Of a stretch of 64,000 bases of DNA, positions 23,127-36,772 are shown piece after piece. Position numbers and translations under genes: made by a program. How positions within the stretch are numbered: position 1 is the stretch's first letter; every line of letters begins with the position of its first letter. The stretch spans positions 186,001-250,000 of the forward strand of contig CATKHW010000428.1 of assembly GCA_949752795.1 (NCBI GenBank), in the 5' to 3' direction. The stretch is from Hyperoodon ampullatus. Its lineage: Eukaryota; Chordata; Mammalia; Artiodactyla; Ziphiidae. The notes beneath the pieces were generated by a model. The model saw only the letters and a program-made list of their open reading frames with translations. It was not told where the DNA came from and searched no databases.

Positions 23127-25856
23127 CCGAGGCATCTGTGAGTAACCGTGAGCTGAGCCCCAGGCCAGCTGCTGTTGAACTTTTCCCACCCTTCCCAGGT
23201 AAAACACCTGAATATGTACAAGGGCTTGAAAGCCTAGAGGAAGGGCCGTGGGGCCACAACAGCGACAGCACGCAGGCCAACTTGCTGCCTGCAGGCCAGT
23301 CAGGATGGTCCTGGCCCTGGGCGCTCTTCTGGAAGCTTTCCATTGCCCTGCCTGAGATACCCCTCCTGTCCCGGCCCCCACTGCTTTTTTCCTTCCACAC
23401 CTCTGTCCGGAGAGAAATTCCAGCGGAAGGTATGGGTGACACATCCTCTTCATTACAGGTGGAAGCCTGGCAACTCCTGCAGAAAGTCCAGCAGAGACCC
23501 ACTCACACCGGGCCACCCACAAAGCCGTGGCCCCTCACTCCCTCCCACCAGCACAGCCCCGACACTGCTGACGGGGCAGAGAATATGGAGTCAGGCACAG
23601 CTTCAGGGGCTATTGCTGCCTGCAGCGCTGTTTATATTGACCTCAACCCAGGCACACCTGGGAAGGGCCGGCCGGCAGGGTCAGGCTACCCAGGTCAACT
23701 AATCCTCAGCCCTCAGGGAATCACATTGTTGAAAATGGACCTCGCTAAGGCAGAATAGAAGCCAAGGAATAAAAGGACACAATGCCATTTGTAGCACCGT
23801 AGGTGTGTCTAGAGGTAAGCACGTGAGTTGTTGTAAGTCAGAAAGTGAAAGACACATATCATATCATATCTCTTATAGGTGTGACCGAAAAATGGATACC
23901 AGGGCAGATATTTCCACGGAGAAGGGCAATCACAGATTCATTCAACAAACTTATGGCTCACCAATGGAAAGGTGTGAGGATTGGTTTCATTATGATATTG
24001 GGGTTAACAGACATATACAAACACAGGTGACATATATAATCACCAAAGACCTACAGAATACCAAGAGAAGACTACTCAACATTCTGTCATAAGGTACATG
24101 GGAAAAGGATCCCAGGAAGAGCAGACATATGTGTATGTGTAAAAGAACCACATCTTCCACACCTACAACAAGCCAAACATTGTAATCAAATTTGCTGTAA
24201 TAAAAAATAAAAAATTAAATTAAAAACACGAACAAGAAGTAGTGAGACAAACTTGAGGGGCTTTCTCCTGGCACATTCCATTCTAAATTCCAATCTAGAA
24301 CACGACTTCCATTGAGGCTCTGTTGCCCCAGTAACCAGATTTGGTAAGGGAGACCTGCTGCCACCTTGTGGCCGTTTCACACAACAGCAGCTTTAATCCC
24401 AGCGCTAATGGTCAGTTGATATTCAAAATCATTGCAGGCCTGTAAATGACACCTGCCCTGAAAACAAATCCTGGGTTCATATATCGACCAAAAAATTCAA
24501 AGGACGTCCATATTTCAAAACGACAGTTTCAAAAGGCATATTTTACTCACATTAGTGTTCTGCTTCTTTTTCTTTCTTTCTTTTTTTGTTAAAAAAACGG
24601 GAATGGCAAAAAGCATCCCTCAGAATGGGCGAAAATATTTTCAAACGAATCAATGGACAAAAGTTTAATCTCCAATATATATAAAGAGCTCATGCAGCTT
24701 AATATTAAAAAAACAAACAACCCAATACAAAAATGGGCAGAAGATCTAAAGAGACGTTTCTTCAAAGAAGACACAGAGATGGCCAAGACGCACATGAAAA
24801 GCTGCTCAACATCACTAATTATTAGAGAAATGCAAATCAAAACTACAATGAGGTATCACCTCACACCTGTTACAATTGGCATCATCAGAAAATCTACAAA
24901 CAATGAATTCTGGGGAGGGTGTGGACAAAAGGATCCCTCTTCCACTAGTGGTGGAAATGTAAATTGATACAGTCACGATGGAGAACAGTATGGAGTTTCC
25001 TTAAAAAAACTAGAAATAGAATTACCATATGATCCAGCAATCCCACTTCTGGGCATATACCCAGATAAAACCATAAATCAAAAAGGCACATTCACCACAA
25101 TGCTCATTTCAGCACTATTTACGATAGCCAGGTAATGGAAGCAACCTAAATACCCACAGACAGACGAATGGATAAAGATGTGGTACATATATAAAATGGA
25201 ATATTACTCAACCATAAGAAGGAATGAAACTGGGTCATTTGTAGAGACGTCGATGGATCTAGAGACTGTCATACAGAATGAAGTAAGTCAGAAAGAGACA
25301 AACAAATATTGTATATTAATGCATATATGTGGAACCTAGAAAAATGGTACAGATGAACTGGTTTGCAGGGAAGAAATAGAGACACAGAGGTAGAGAACCC
25401 ACGTATGGACACCAAGTGTGGGAAGCCACGGGGAGGTGGTGTTGGGGTGAGTTGGGAGATTGGGATTGACCTGTATACATGTATATGCATAAAATACATA
25501 ACTAATAATAACCTGCTGTATAAAAAATAAATAAAATTAAATTTCAAAATTTAAAAAAATAAAATTTAAAAATAAAACAGAAAAAAGTTCTTCCCTTCAC
25601 ACAGATGTATTTATATGAATGAATTATTCCCATGCTTATATCTATAAATACATAAAAGAGGAATAAAATCTAACTTGAACCAAAAAAGAAAAAAAAAAAC
25701 CTGAACCCACGAGTTAGACAGAGGAAAACACAATCAGGGCACTTGCTCCATCGGTAAACAATTCTGAAATTGGTCAGAGGTGGGGAATCATCTCCCATAG
25801 AGCCAGCAGCCCTCTCCTACGCAAGGAGCGTCCTCATTGCAAAGCGGGGGGCCATG
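23127..25856 (+). repeat. Satellite B unit 4 (type y)
   Basis: Open frame 23138-23758, older L1 23764-24227, younger L1 24599-25586. The GC-rich block has 'ggggccacaacagc' and 'cttgctgcc', shared only with unit 14. 'tatggctcac' near 23951 is the type-y marker of units 4, 6, 8 and 10. Confidence 0.92.
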
Positions 25857-28584
25857 CCGAGGCATCTGTGAGTAACCGTGAGCTGAGCCCCAGGCCAGCT
25901 GCTGTTGAACTTTTCCCACCCTTCCCAGGTAAAACACCTGAATATGTACAAGGGCTTGAAAGCCTAGAGGAAGGGCCGTGGAGCCACACCAGCGACAGCA
26001 CGCAGGCCAACTTGGTGCCTGCAGGCCAGTCAGGATGGTCCTGGCCCTGGGCGCTCTTCTGGAAGCTTTCCATTGCCCTGCCTGAGATACCCCTCCTGTC
26101 CCGGCCCCCACTGCTTTTTTCCTTCCTCACCTCTGTCCGGAGAGAAATTCCAGCGGAAGGTATGGGTGACACATCCTCTTCATTACAGGTGGAAGCCTGG
26201 CAACTCCTGCAGAAAGTCCAGCAGAGACCCACTCACACCGGGCCACCCACAAAGCCGTGGCCCCTCACTCCCTCCCACCAGCACAGCCCCGACACTGCTG
26301 ACGGGGCAGAGAATATGGAGTCAGGCACAGCTTCAGGGGCTATTGCTGCCTGCAGCGCTGTTTATATTGACCTCAACCCAGGCACACCTGGGGAGGGCCG
26401 GCCGGCAGGGTCAGGCTACCCAGGTCAGCTAATCCTCAGCCCTCAGGGAATCACATTGTTGAAAATGGACCTCGCTAAGGCAGAATAGAAGCCAAGGAAT
26501 AAAAGGACACAATGCCATTTGTAGCACCGTAGGTGTGTCTAGAGGTAAGCACGTGAGTTGTTGTAAGTCAGAAAGTGAAAGACACATATCATATCATATC
26601 TCTTATAGGTGTGACCAAAAAATGGATACCAGGGCAGATATTTCCAAGGAGAAGGGCAATCACAGATTCATTCAACAAACTTATGGTTCACCAATGGAAA
26701 GGTGTGAGGATTGGTTTCATTATGATATTGGGGTTAACAGACATATACAAACACAGGTGACATATATAATCACCAAAGACCTACAGAATACCAAGAGAAG
26801 ACTACTCAACATTCTGTCATAAGGTACATGGGAAAAGGATCCCAGGAAGAACAGACATATGTGTATGTGTAAAAGAACCACATCTTCCACACCTACAACA
26901 AGCCAAACATTGTAATCAAATTTGCTGTAATAAAAAATAAAAAATTAAATTAAAAACACGAACAAGAAGTAGTGAGACAAACTTGAGGGGCTTTCTCCTG
27001 GCACATTCCATTCTAAATTCCAATCTAGAACACGACTTCCATTGAGGCTCTGTTGCCCCAGTAACCAGATTTGGTAAGGGAGACCTGCTGCCACCTTGTG
27101 GCCGTTTCACACAACAGCAGCTTTAATCCCAGCGCTAATGGTCAGTTGATATTCAAAATCATTGCAGGCCTGTAAATGACACCTGCCCTGAAAACAAATC
27201 CTGGGTTCATATATCGACCAAAAAATTCAAAGGACGTCCATATTTCAAAACGACAGTTTCAAAAGGCATATTTTACACACATTAGTGTTCTGCTTCTTTC
27301 CTTTCTTTCTTTTTTTGTTAAAAAAACGGGAATGGCAAAAAGCATCCCTCAGAATGGGCGAAAATATTTGCAAACGAATCAATGGACAAAGGTTTAATCT
27401 CCAATATATATAAAGAGCTCATGCAGCTTAATATTAAAAAAACAAGCAACCCAATACAAAAATGGGCAGAAGATCTAAAGAGACGTTTCTTCAAAGAAGA
27501 CACAGAGATGGCCAAGACACACATGAAAAGCTGCTCAACATCACTAATTATTAGAGAAATGCAAATCAAATCTACAATGAGGTATCACCTCACACCTTTT
27601 ACAATTGGCATCATCAGAAAATCTACAAACAACGAATTCTGGGGAGGGTGTGGACAAAAGGATCCCTCTTCCACTAGTGGTGGAAATGTAAATTGATACA
27701 GTCACGATGGAGAACAGTATGGAGTTTCCTTAAAAAAACTAGAAATAGAATTACCATATGATCCAGCAATCCCACTTCTGGGCATATACCCAGATAAAAC
27801 CATAAATCAAAAAGGCACATTCAGCACAATGCTCATTTCAGCACTATTTACGATAGCCAGGTAATGGAAGCAACCTAAATACCCACAGACAGACGAATGG
27901 ATAAAGATGTTGTACATATATAAAATGGAATATTACTCAGCCATAAGAAGGAGTGAAACTGGGTCATTTGTAGAGACGTCGATGGATCTAGAGACTGTCA
28001 TACAGAATGAAGTAAGTCAGAAAGAGACAAACAAATATTGTATATTAATGCATATATGTGGAACCTAGAAAAATGGTACAGATGAACTGGTTTGCAGGGA
28101 AGAAATAGAGACACAGAGGTAGAGAACCCACGTATGGACACCAAGTGTGGGAAGCCATGGGGAGGTGGTGTTGGGGTGAGTTGGGAGATTGGGATTGACC
28201 TGTATACATGTATATGCATAAAATACATAACTAATAATAACCTGCTGTATAAAAAATAAATAAAATTAAATTTCAAAATTTTAAACAATAAAATTTAAAA
28301 ATAAAACAGAAAAAAGTTCTTCCCTTCACACAGATGTATTTATATGAATGAATTATTCCCATGCTTATATCTATAAATACATAAAAGAGGAATAAAATCT
28401 AACTTGAACCAAAAAAGAAAAAAAAAACCTGAACCCACGAGTTAGACAGAGGAAAACACAATCAGGGCACTTGCTCCATCGGAAAACACTTCTGAAATTC
28501 TTCAGAGGTGGGGAATCATCTCCCATACAGCCAGCAGCCCACTCCTACGCAAGAAGCGTCCTCATTGCAAAGCGGGGGGCCATG
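25857..28584 (+). repeat. Satellite B unit 5 (type x)
   Basis: Open frame 25868-26488, older L1 26494-26957, younger L1 27328-28315. Type-x markers, shared with units 7 and 9, are 'aacaagcaaccc' near 27441, a shortened pyrimidine tract ('cttctttcctttc'), 'gatgttgtac', and 'caagaagcgtcc' near the end. Confidence 0.92.
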
Positions 28585-31314
28585 CCGAGGCATCTGTGAG
28601 TAACCGTGAGCTGAGCCCCAGGCCAGCTGCTGTTGAACTTTTCCCACCCTTCCCAGGTAAAACACCTGAATATGTACAAGGGCTTGAAAGCCTAGAGGAA
28701 GGGCCGTGGAGCCACACCAGCGACAGCACGCAGGCCAACTTGGTGCCTGCAGGCCAGTCAGGATGGTCCTGGCCCTGGGCGCTCTTCTGGAAGCTTTCCA
28801 TTGCCCTGCCTGAGATACCCCTCCTGTCCCGGCCCCCACTGCTTTTTTCCTTCCTCACCTCTGTCCGGAGAGAAATTCCAGCGGAAGGTATGGGTGACAC
28901 ATCCTCTTCATTACAGGTGGAAGCCTGGCAACTCCTGCAGAAAGTCCAGCAGAGACCCACTCACACCGGGCCACCCACAAAGCCGTGGCCCCTCACTCCC
29001 TCCCACCAGCACAGCCCCGACACTGCTGACGGGGCAGAGAATATGGAGTCAGGCACAGCTTCAGGGGCTATTGCTGCCTGCAGCGCTGTTTATATTGACC
29101 TCAACCCAGGCACACCTGGGGAGGGCCGGCCGGCAGGGTCAGGCTACCCAGGTCAGCTAATCCTCAGCCCTCAGGGAATCACATTGTTGAAAATGGACCT
29201 CGCTAAGGCAGAATAGAAGCCAAGGAATAAAAGGACACAATGCCATTTGTAGCACCGTAGGTGTGTCTAGAGGTAAGCACGTGAGTTGTTGTAAGTCAGA
29301 AAGTGAAAGACACATATCATATCATATCTCTTATAGGTGTGACCGAAAAATGGATACCAGGGCAGATATTTCCACGGAGAAGGGCAATCACAGATTCATT
29401 CAACAAACTTATGGCTCACCAATGGAAAGGTGTGAGGATTGGTTTCATTATGATATTGGGGTTAACAGACATATACAAACACAGGTGACATATATAATCA
29501 CCAAAGACCTACAGAATACCAAGAGAAGACTACTCAACATTCTGTCATAAGGTACATGGGAAAAGGATCCCAGGAAGAGCAGACATATGTGTATGTGTAA
29601 AAGAACCACATCTTCCACACCTACAACAAGCCAAACATTGTAATCAAATTTGCTGTAATAAAAAATAAAAAATTAAATTAAAAACACGAACAAGAAGTAG
29701 TGAGACAAACTTGAGGGGCTTTCTCCTGGCACATTCCATTCTAAATTCCAATCTAGAACACGACTTCCATTGAGGCTCTGTTGCCCCAGTAACCAGATTT
29801 GGTAAGGGAGACTTGCTGCCACCTTGTGGCCGTTTCACACAACAGCAGCTTTAATCCCAGCGCTAATGGTCAGTTGATATTCAAAATCATTGCAGGCCTG
29901 TAAATGACACCTGCCCTGAAAACAAATCCTGGGTTCATATATCGACCAAAAAATTCAAAGGACGTCCATATTTCAAAACGACAGTTTCAAAAGGCATATT
30001 TTACTCACATTAGTGTTCTGCTTCTTTTTCTTTCTTTCTTTTTTTGTTAAAAAAACGGGAATGGCAAAAAGCATCCCTCAGAATGGGCGAAAATATTTTC
30101 AAACGAATCAATGGACAAAAGTTTAATCTCCAATATATATAAAGAGCTCATGCAGCTTAATATTAAAAAAACAAACAACCCAATACAAAAATGGGCAGAA
30201 GATCTAAAGAGACGTTTCTTCAAAGAAGACACAGAGATGGCCAAGACGCACATGAAAAGCTGCTCAACATCACTAATTATTAGAGAAATGCAAATCAAAA
30301 CTACAATGAGGTATCACCTCACACCTGTTACAATTGGCATCATCAGAAAATCTACAAACAACGAATTCTGGGGAGGGTGTGGACAAAAGGATCCCTCTTC
30401 CACTAGTGGTGGAAATGTAAATTGATACAGTCACGATGGAGAACAGTATGGAGTTTCCTTAAAAAAACTAGAAATAGAATTACCATATGATCCAGCAATC
30501 CCACTTCTGGGCATATACCCAGATAAAACCATAAATCAAAAAGGCACATTCACCACAATGCTCATTTCAGCACTATTTACGATAGCCAGGTAATGGAAGC
30601 AACCTAAATACCCACAGACAGACGAATGGATAAAGATGTGGTACATATATAAAATGGAATATTACTCAACCATAAGAAGGAATGAAACTGGGTCATTTGT
30701 AGAGACGTCGATGGATCTAGAGACTGTCATACAGAATGAAGTAAGTCAGAAAGAGACAAACAAATATTGTATATTAATGCATATATGTGGAACCTAGAAA
30801 AATGGTACAGATGAACTGGTTTGCAGGGAAGAAATAGAGACACAGAGGTAGAGAACCCACGTATGGACACCAAGTGTGGGAAGCCACGGGGAGGTGGTGT
30901 TGGGGTGAGTTGGGAGATTGGGATTGACCTGTATACATGTATATGCATAAAATACATAACTAATAATAACCTGCTGTATAAAAAATAAATAAAATTAAAT
31001 TTCAAAATTTAAAAAAATAAAATTTAAAAATAAAACAGAAAAAAGTTCTTCCCTTCACACAGATGTATTTATATGAATGAATTATTCCCATGCTTATATC
31101 TATAAATACATAAAAGAGGAATAAAATCTAACTTGAACCAAAAAAGAAAAAAAAAAACCTGAACCCACGAGTTAGACAGAGGAAAACACAATCAGGGCAC
31201 TTGCTCCATCGGTAAACAATTCTGAAATTGGTCAGAGGTGGGGAATCATCTCCCATAGAGCCAGCAGCCCTCTCCTACGCAAGGAGCGTCCTCATTGCAA
31301 AGCGGGGGGCCATG
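28585..31314 (+). repeat. Satellite B unit 6 (type y)
   Basis: Open frame 28596-29216, older L1 29222-29685, younger L1 30057-31044. It has the type-y 'tatggctcac' and 'gagacttgctg' beside the CTCF-like core, and 'cagccctctcc' near 31266. Confidence 0.92.
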
Positions 31315-34042
31315 CCGAGGCATCTGTGAGTAACCGTGAGCTGAGCCCCAGGCCAGCTGCTGTTGAACTTTTCCCACCCTTCCCAGGTAAAACACCTGAA
31401 TATGTACAAGGGCTTGAAAGCCTAGAGGAAGGGCCGTGGAGCCACACCAGCGACAGCACGCAGGCCAACTTGGTGCCTGCAGGCCAGTCAGGATGGTCCT
31501 GGCCCTGGGCGCTCTTCTGGAAGCTTTCCATTGCCCTGCCTGAGATACCCCTCCTGTCCCGGCCCCCACTGCTTTTTTCCTTCCTCACCTCTGTCCGGAG
31601 AGAAATTCCAGCGGAAGGTATGGGTGACACATCCTCTTCATTACAGGTGGAAGCCTGGCAACTCCTGCAGAAAGTCCAGCAGAGACCCACTCACACCGGG
31701 CCACCCACAAAGCCGTGGCCCCTCACTCCCTCCCACCAGCACAGCCCCGACACTGCTGACGGGGCAGAGAATATGGAGTCAGGCACAGCTTCAGGGGCTA
31801 TTGCTGCCTGCAGCGCTGTTTATATTGACCTCAACCCAGGCACACCTGGGGAGGGCCGGCCGGCAGGGTCAGGCTACCCAGGTCAGCTAATCCTCAGCCC
31901 TCAGGGAATCACATTGTTGAAAATGGACCTCGCTAAGGCAGAATAGAAGCCAAGGAATAAAAGGACACAATGCCATTTGTAGCACCGTAGGTGTGTCTAG
32001 AGGTAAGCACGTGAGTTGTTGTAAGTCAGAAAGTGAAAGACACATATCATATCATATCTCTTATAGGTGTGACCAAAAAATGGATACCAGGGCAGATATT
32101 TCCAAGGAGAAGGGCAATCACAGATTCATTCAACAAACTTATGGTTCACCAATGGAAAGGTGTGAGGATTGGTTTCATTATGATATTGGGGTTAACAGAC
32201 ATATACAAACACAGGTGACACATATAATCACCAAAGACCTACAGAATACCAAGAGAAGACTACTCAACATTCTGTCATAAGGTACATGGGAAAAGGATCC
32301 CAGGAAGAACAGACATATGTGTATGTGTAAAAGAACCACATCTTCCACACCTACAACAAGCCAAACATTGTAATCAAATTTGCTGTAATAAAAAATAAAA
32401 AATTAAATTAAAAACACGAACAAGAAGTAGTGAGACAAACTTGAGGGGCTTTCTCCTGGCACATTCCATTCTAAATTCCAATCTAGAACACGACTTCCAT
32501 TGAGGCTCTGTTGCCCCAGTAACCAGATTTGGTAAGGGAGACCTGCTGCCACCTTGTGGCCGTTTCACACAACAGCAGCTTTAATCCCAGCGCTAATGGT
32601 CAGTTGATATTCAAAATCATTGCAGGCCTGTAAATGACACCTGCCCTGAAAACAAATCCTGGGTTCATATATCGACCAAAAAATTCAAAGGACGTCCATA
32701 TTTCAAAACGACAGTTTCAAAAGGCATATTTTACACACATTAGTGTTCTGCTTCTTTCCTTTCTTTCTTTTTTTGTTAAAAAAACGGGAATGGCAAAAAG
32801 CATCCCTCAGAATGGGCGAAAATATTTGCAAACGAATCAATGGACAAAGGTTTAATCTCCAATATATATAAAGAGCTCATGCAGCTTAATATTAAAAAAA
32901 CAAGCAACCCAATACAAAAATGGGCAGAAGATCTAAAGAGACGTTTCTTCAAAGAAGACACAGAGATGGCCAAGACACACATGAAAAGCTGCTCAACATC
33001 ACTAATTATTAGAGAAATGCAAATCAAATCTACAATGAGGTATCACCTCACACCTGTTACAATTGGCATCATCAGAAAATCTACAAACAACGAATTCTGG
33101 GGAGGGTGTGGACAAAAGGATCCCTCTTCCACTAGTGGTGGAAATGTAAATTGATAGAGTCACGATGGAGAACAGTATGGAGTTTCCTTAAAAAAACTAG
33201 AAATAGAATTACCATATGATCCAGCAATCCCACTTCTGGGCATATACCCAGATAAAACCATAAATCAAAAAGGCACATTCAGCACAATGCTCATTTCAGC
33301 ACTATTTACGATAGCCAGGTAATGGAAGCAACCTAAATACCCACAGACAGACGAATGGATAAAGATGTTGTACATATATAAAATGGAATATTACTCAGCC
33401 ATAAGAAGGAGTGAAACTGGGTCATTTGTAGAGACGTCGATGGATCTAGAGACTGTCATACAGAATGAAGTAAGTCAGAAATTGACAAACAAATATTGTA
33501 TATTAATGCATATATGTGGAACCTAGAAAAATGGTACAGATGAACTGGTTTGCAGGGAAGAAATAGAGACACAGAGGTAGAGAACCCACGTATGGACACC
33601 AAGTGTGGGAAGCCATGGGGAGGTGGTGTAGGGGTGAGTTGGGAGATTGGGATTGACCTGTATACATGTATATGCATAAAATACATAACTAATAATAACC
33701 TGCTGTATAAAAAATAAATAAAATTAAATTTCAAAATTTTAAACAATAAAATTTAAAAATAAAACAGAAAAAAGTTCTTCCCTTCACACAGATGTATTTA
33801 TATGAATGAATTATTCCCATGCTTATATCTATAAATACATAAAAGAGGAATAAAATCTAACTTGAACCAAAAAAGAAAAAAAAAACCTGAACCCACGAGT
33901 TAGACAGAGGAAAACACAATCAGGGCACTTGCTCCATCGGTAAACACTTCTGAAATTCTTCAGAGGTGGGGAATCATCTCCCATACAGCCAGCAGCCCAC
34001 TCCTATGCAAGAAGCGTCCTCATTGCAAAGCGGGGGGCCATG
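31315..34042 (+). repeat. Satellite B unit 7 (type x)
   Basis: Open frame 31326-31946, older L1 31952-32415, younger L1 32786-33773. It matches unit 5 at all type-x markers. Private changes are 'gtgacacatata' near 32216 and 'gaaattgac' near 33478. Confidence 0.92.
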
Positions 34043-36772
34043 CCGAGGCATCTGTGAGTAACCGTGAGCTGAGCCCCAGGCCAGCTGCTGTTGAACTTTT
34101 CCCACCCTTCCCAGGTAAAACACCTGAATATGTACAAGGGCTTGAAAGCCTAGAGGAAGGGCCGTGGAGCCACACCAGCGACAGCACGCAGGCCAACTTG
34201 GTGCCTGCAGGCCAGTCAGGATGGTCCTGGCCCTGGGCGCTCTTCTGGAAGCTTTCCATTGCCCTGCCTGAGATACCCCTCCTGTCCCGGCCCCCACTGC
34301 TTTTTTCCTTCCTCACCTCTGTCCGGAGAGAAATTCCAGCGGAAGGTATGGGTGACACATCCTCTTCATTACAGGTGGAAGCCTGGCAACTCCTGCAGAA
34401 AGTCCAGCAGAGACCCACTCACACCGGGCCACCCACAAAGCCGTGGCCCCTCACTCCCTCCCACCAGCACAGCCCCGACACTGCTGACGGGGCAGAGAAT
34501 ATGGAGTCAGGCACAGCTTCAGGGGCTATTGCTGCCTGCAGCGCTGTTTATATTGACCTCAACCCAGGCACACCTGGGGAGGGCCGGCCGGCAGGGTCAG
34601 GCTACCCAGGTCAGCTAATCCTCAGCCCTCAGGGAATCACATTGTTGAAAATGGACCTCGCTAAGGCAGAATAGAAGCCAAGGAATAAAAGGACACAATG
34701 CCATTTGTAGCACCGTAGGTGTGTCTAGAGGTAAGCACGTGAGTTGTTGTAAGTCAGAAAGTGAAAGACACATATCATATCATATCTCTTATAGGTGTGA
34801 CCGAAAAATGGATACCAGGGCAGATATTTCCACGGAGAAGGGCAATCACAGATTCATTCAACAAACTTATGGCTCACCAATGGAAAGGTGTGAGGATTGG
34901 TTTCATTATGATATTGGGGTTAACAGACATATACAAACACAGGTGACATATATAATCACCAAAGACCTACAGAATACCAAGAGAAGACTACTCAACATTC
35001 TGTCATAAGGTACATGGGAAAAGGATCCCAGGAAGAGCAGACATATGTGTATGTGTAAAAGAACCACATCTTCCACACCTACAACAAGCCAAACATTGTA
35101 ATCAAATTTGCTGTAATAAAAAATAAAAAATTAAATTAAAAACACGAACAAGAAGTAGTGAGACAAACTTGAGGGGCTTTCTCCTGGCACATTCCATTCT
35201 AAATTCCAATCTAGAACACGACTTCCATTGAGGCTCTGTTGCCCCAGTAACCAGATTTGGTAAGGGAGACTTGCTGCCACCTTGTGGCCGTTTCACACAA
35301 CAGCAGCTTTAATCCCAGCGCTAATGGTCAGTTGATATTCAAAATCATTGCAGGCCTGTAAATGACACCTGCCCTGAAAACAAATCCTGGGTTCATATAT
35401 CGACCAAAAAATTCAAAGGACGTCAATATTTCAAAACGACAGTTTCAAAAGGCATATTTTACTCACATTAGTGTTCTGCTTCTTTTTCTTTCTTTCTTTT
35501 TTTGTTAAAAAAACGGGAATGGCAAAAAGCATCCCTCAGAATGGGCGAAAATATTTGCAAACGAATCAATGGACAAAAGTTTAATCTCCAATATATATAA
35601 AGAGCTCATGCAGCTTAATATTAAAAAAACAAACAACCCAATACAAAAATGGGCAGAAGATCTAAAGAGACGTTTCTTCAAAGAAGACACAGAGATGGCC
35701 AAGACGCACATGAAAAGCTGCTCAACATCACTAATTATTAGAGAAATGCAAATCAAAACTACAATGAGGTATCACCTCACACCTGTTACAATTGGCATCA
35801 TCAGAAAATCTACAAACAACGAATTCTGGGGAGGGTGTGGACAAAAGGATCCCTCTTCCACTAGTGGTGGAAATGTAAATTGATACAGTCACGATGGAGA
35901 ACAGTATGGAGTTTCCTTAAAAAAACTAGAAATAGAATTACCATATGATCCAGCAATCCCACTTCTGGGCATATACCCAGATAAAACCATAAATCAAAAA
36001 GGCACATTCACCACAATGCTCATTTCAGCACTATTTACGATAGCCAGGTAATGGAAGCAACCTAAATACCCACAGACAGACGAATGGATAAAGATGTGGT
36101 ACATATATAAAATGGAATATTACTCAACCATAAGAAGGAATGAAACTGGGTCATTTGTAGAGACGTCGATGGATCTAGAGACTGTCATACAGAATGAAGT
36201 AAGTCAGAAAGAGACAAACAAATATTGTATATTAATGCATATATGTGGAACCTAGAAAAATGGTACAGATGAACTGGTTTGCAGGGAAGAAATAGAGACA
36301 CAGAGGTAGAGAACCCACGTATGGACACCAAGTGTGGGAAGCCACGGGGAGGTGGTGTTGGGGTGAGTTGGGAGATTGGGATTGACCTGTATACATGTAT
36401 ATGCATAAAATACATAACTAATAATAACCTGCTGTATAAAAAATAAATAAAATTAAATTTCAAAATTTAAAAAAATAAAATTTAAAAATAAAACAGAAAA
36501 AAGTTCTTCCCTTCACACAGATGTATTTATATGAATGAATTATTCCCATGCTTATATCTATAAATACATAAAAGAGGAATAAAATCTAACTTGAACCAAA
36601 AAAGAAAAAAAAAAACCTGAACCCACGAGTTAGACAGAGGAAAACACAATCAGGGCACTTGCTCCATCGGTAAACAATTCTGAAATTGGTCAGAGGTGGG
36701 GAATCATCTCCCATAGAGCCAGCAGCCCTCTCCTACGCAAGGAGCGTCCTCATTGCAAAGCGGGGGGCCATG
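34043..36772 (+). repeat. Satellite B unit 8 (type y)
   Basis: Open frame 34054-34674, older L1 34680-35143, younger L1 35515-36502. It matches unit 6, with private 'ggacgtcaat' near 35418. Confidence 0.92.
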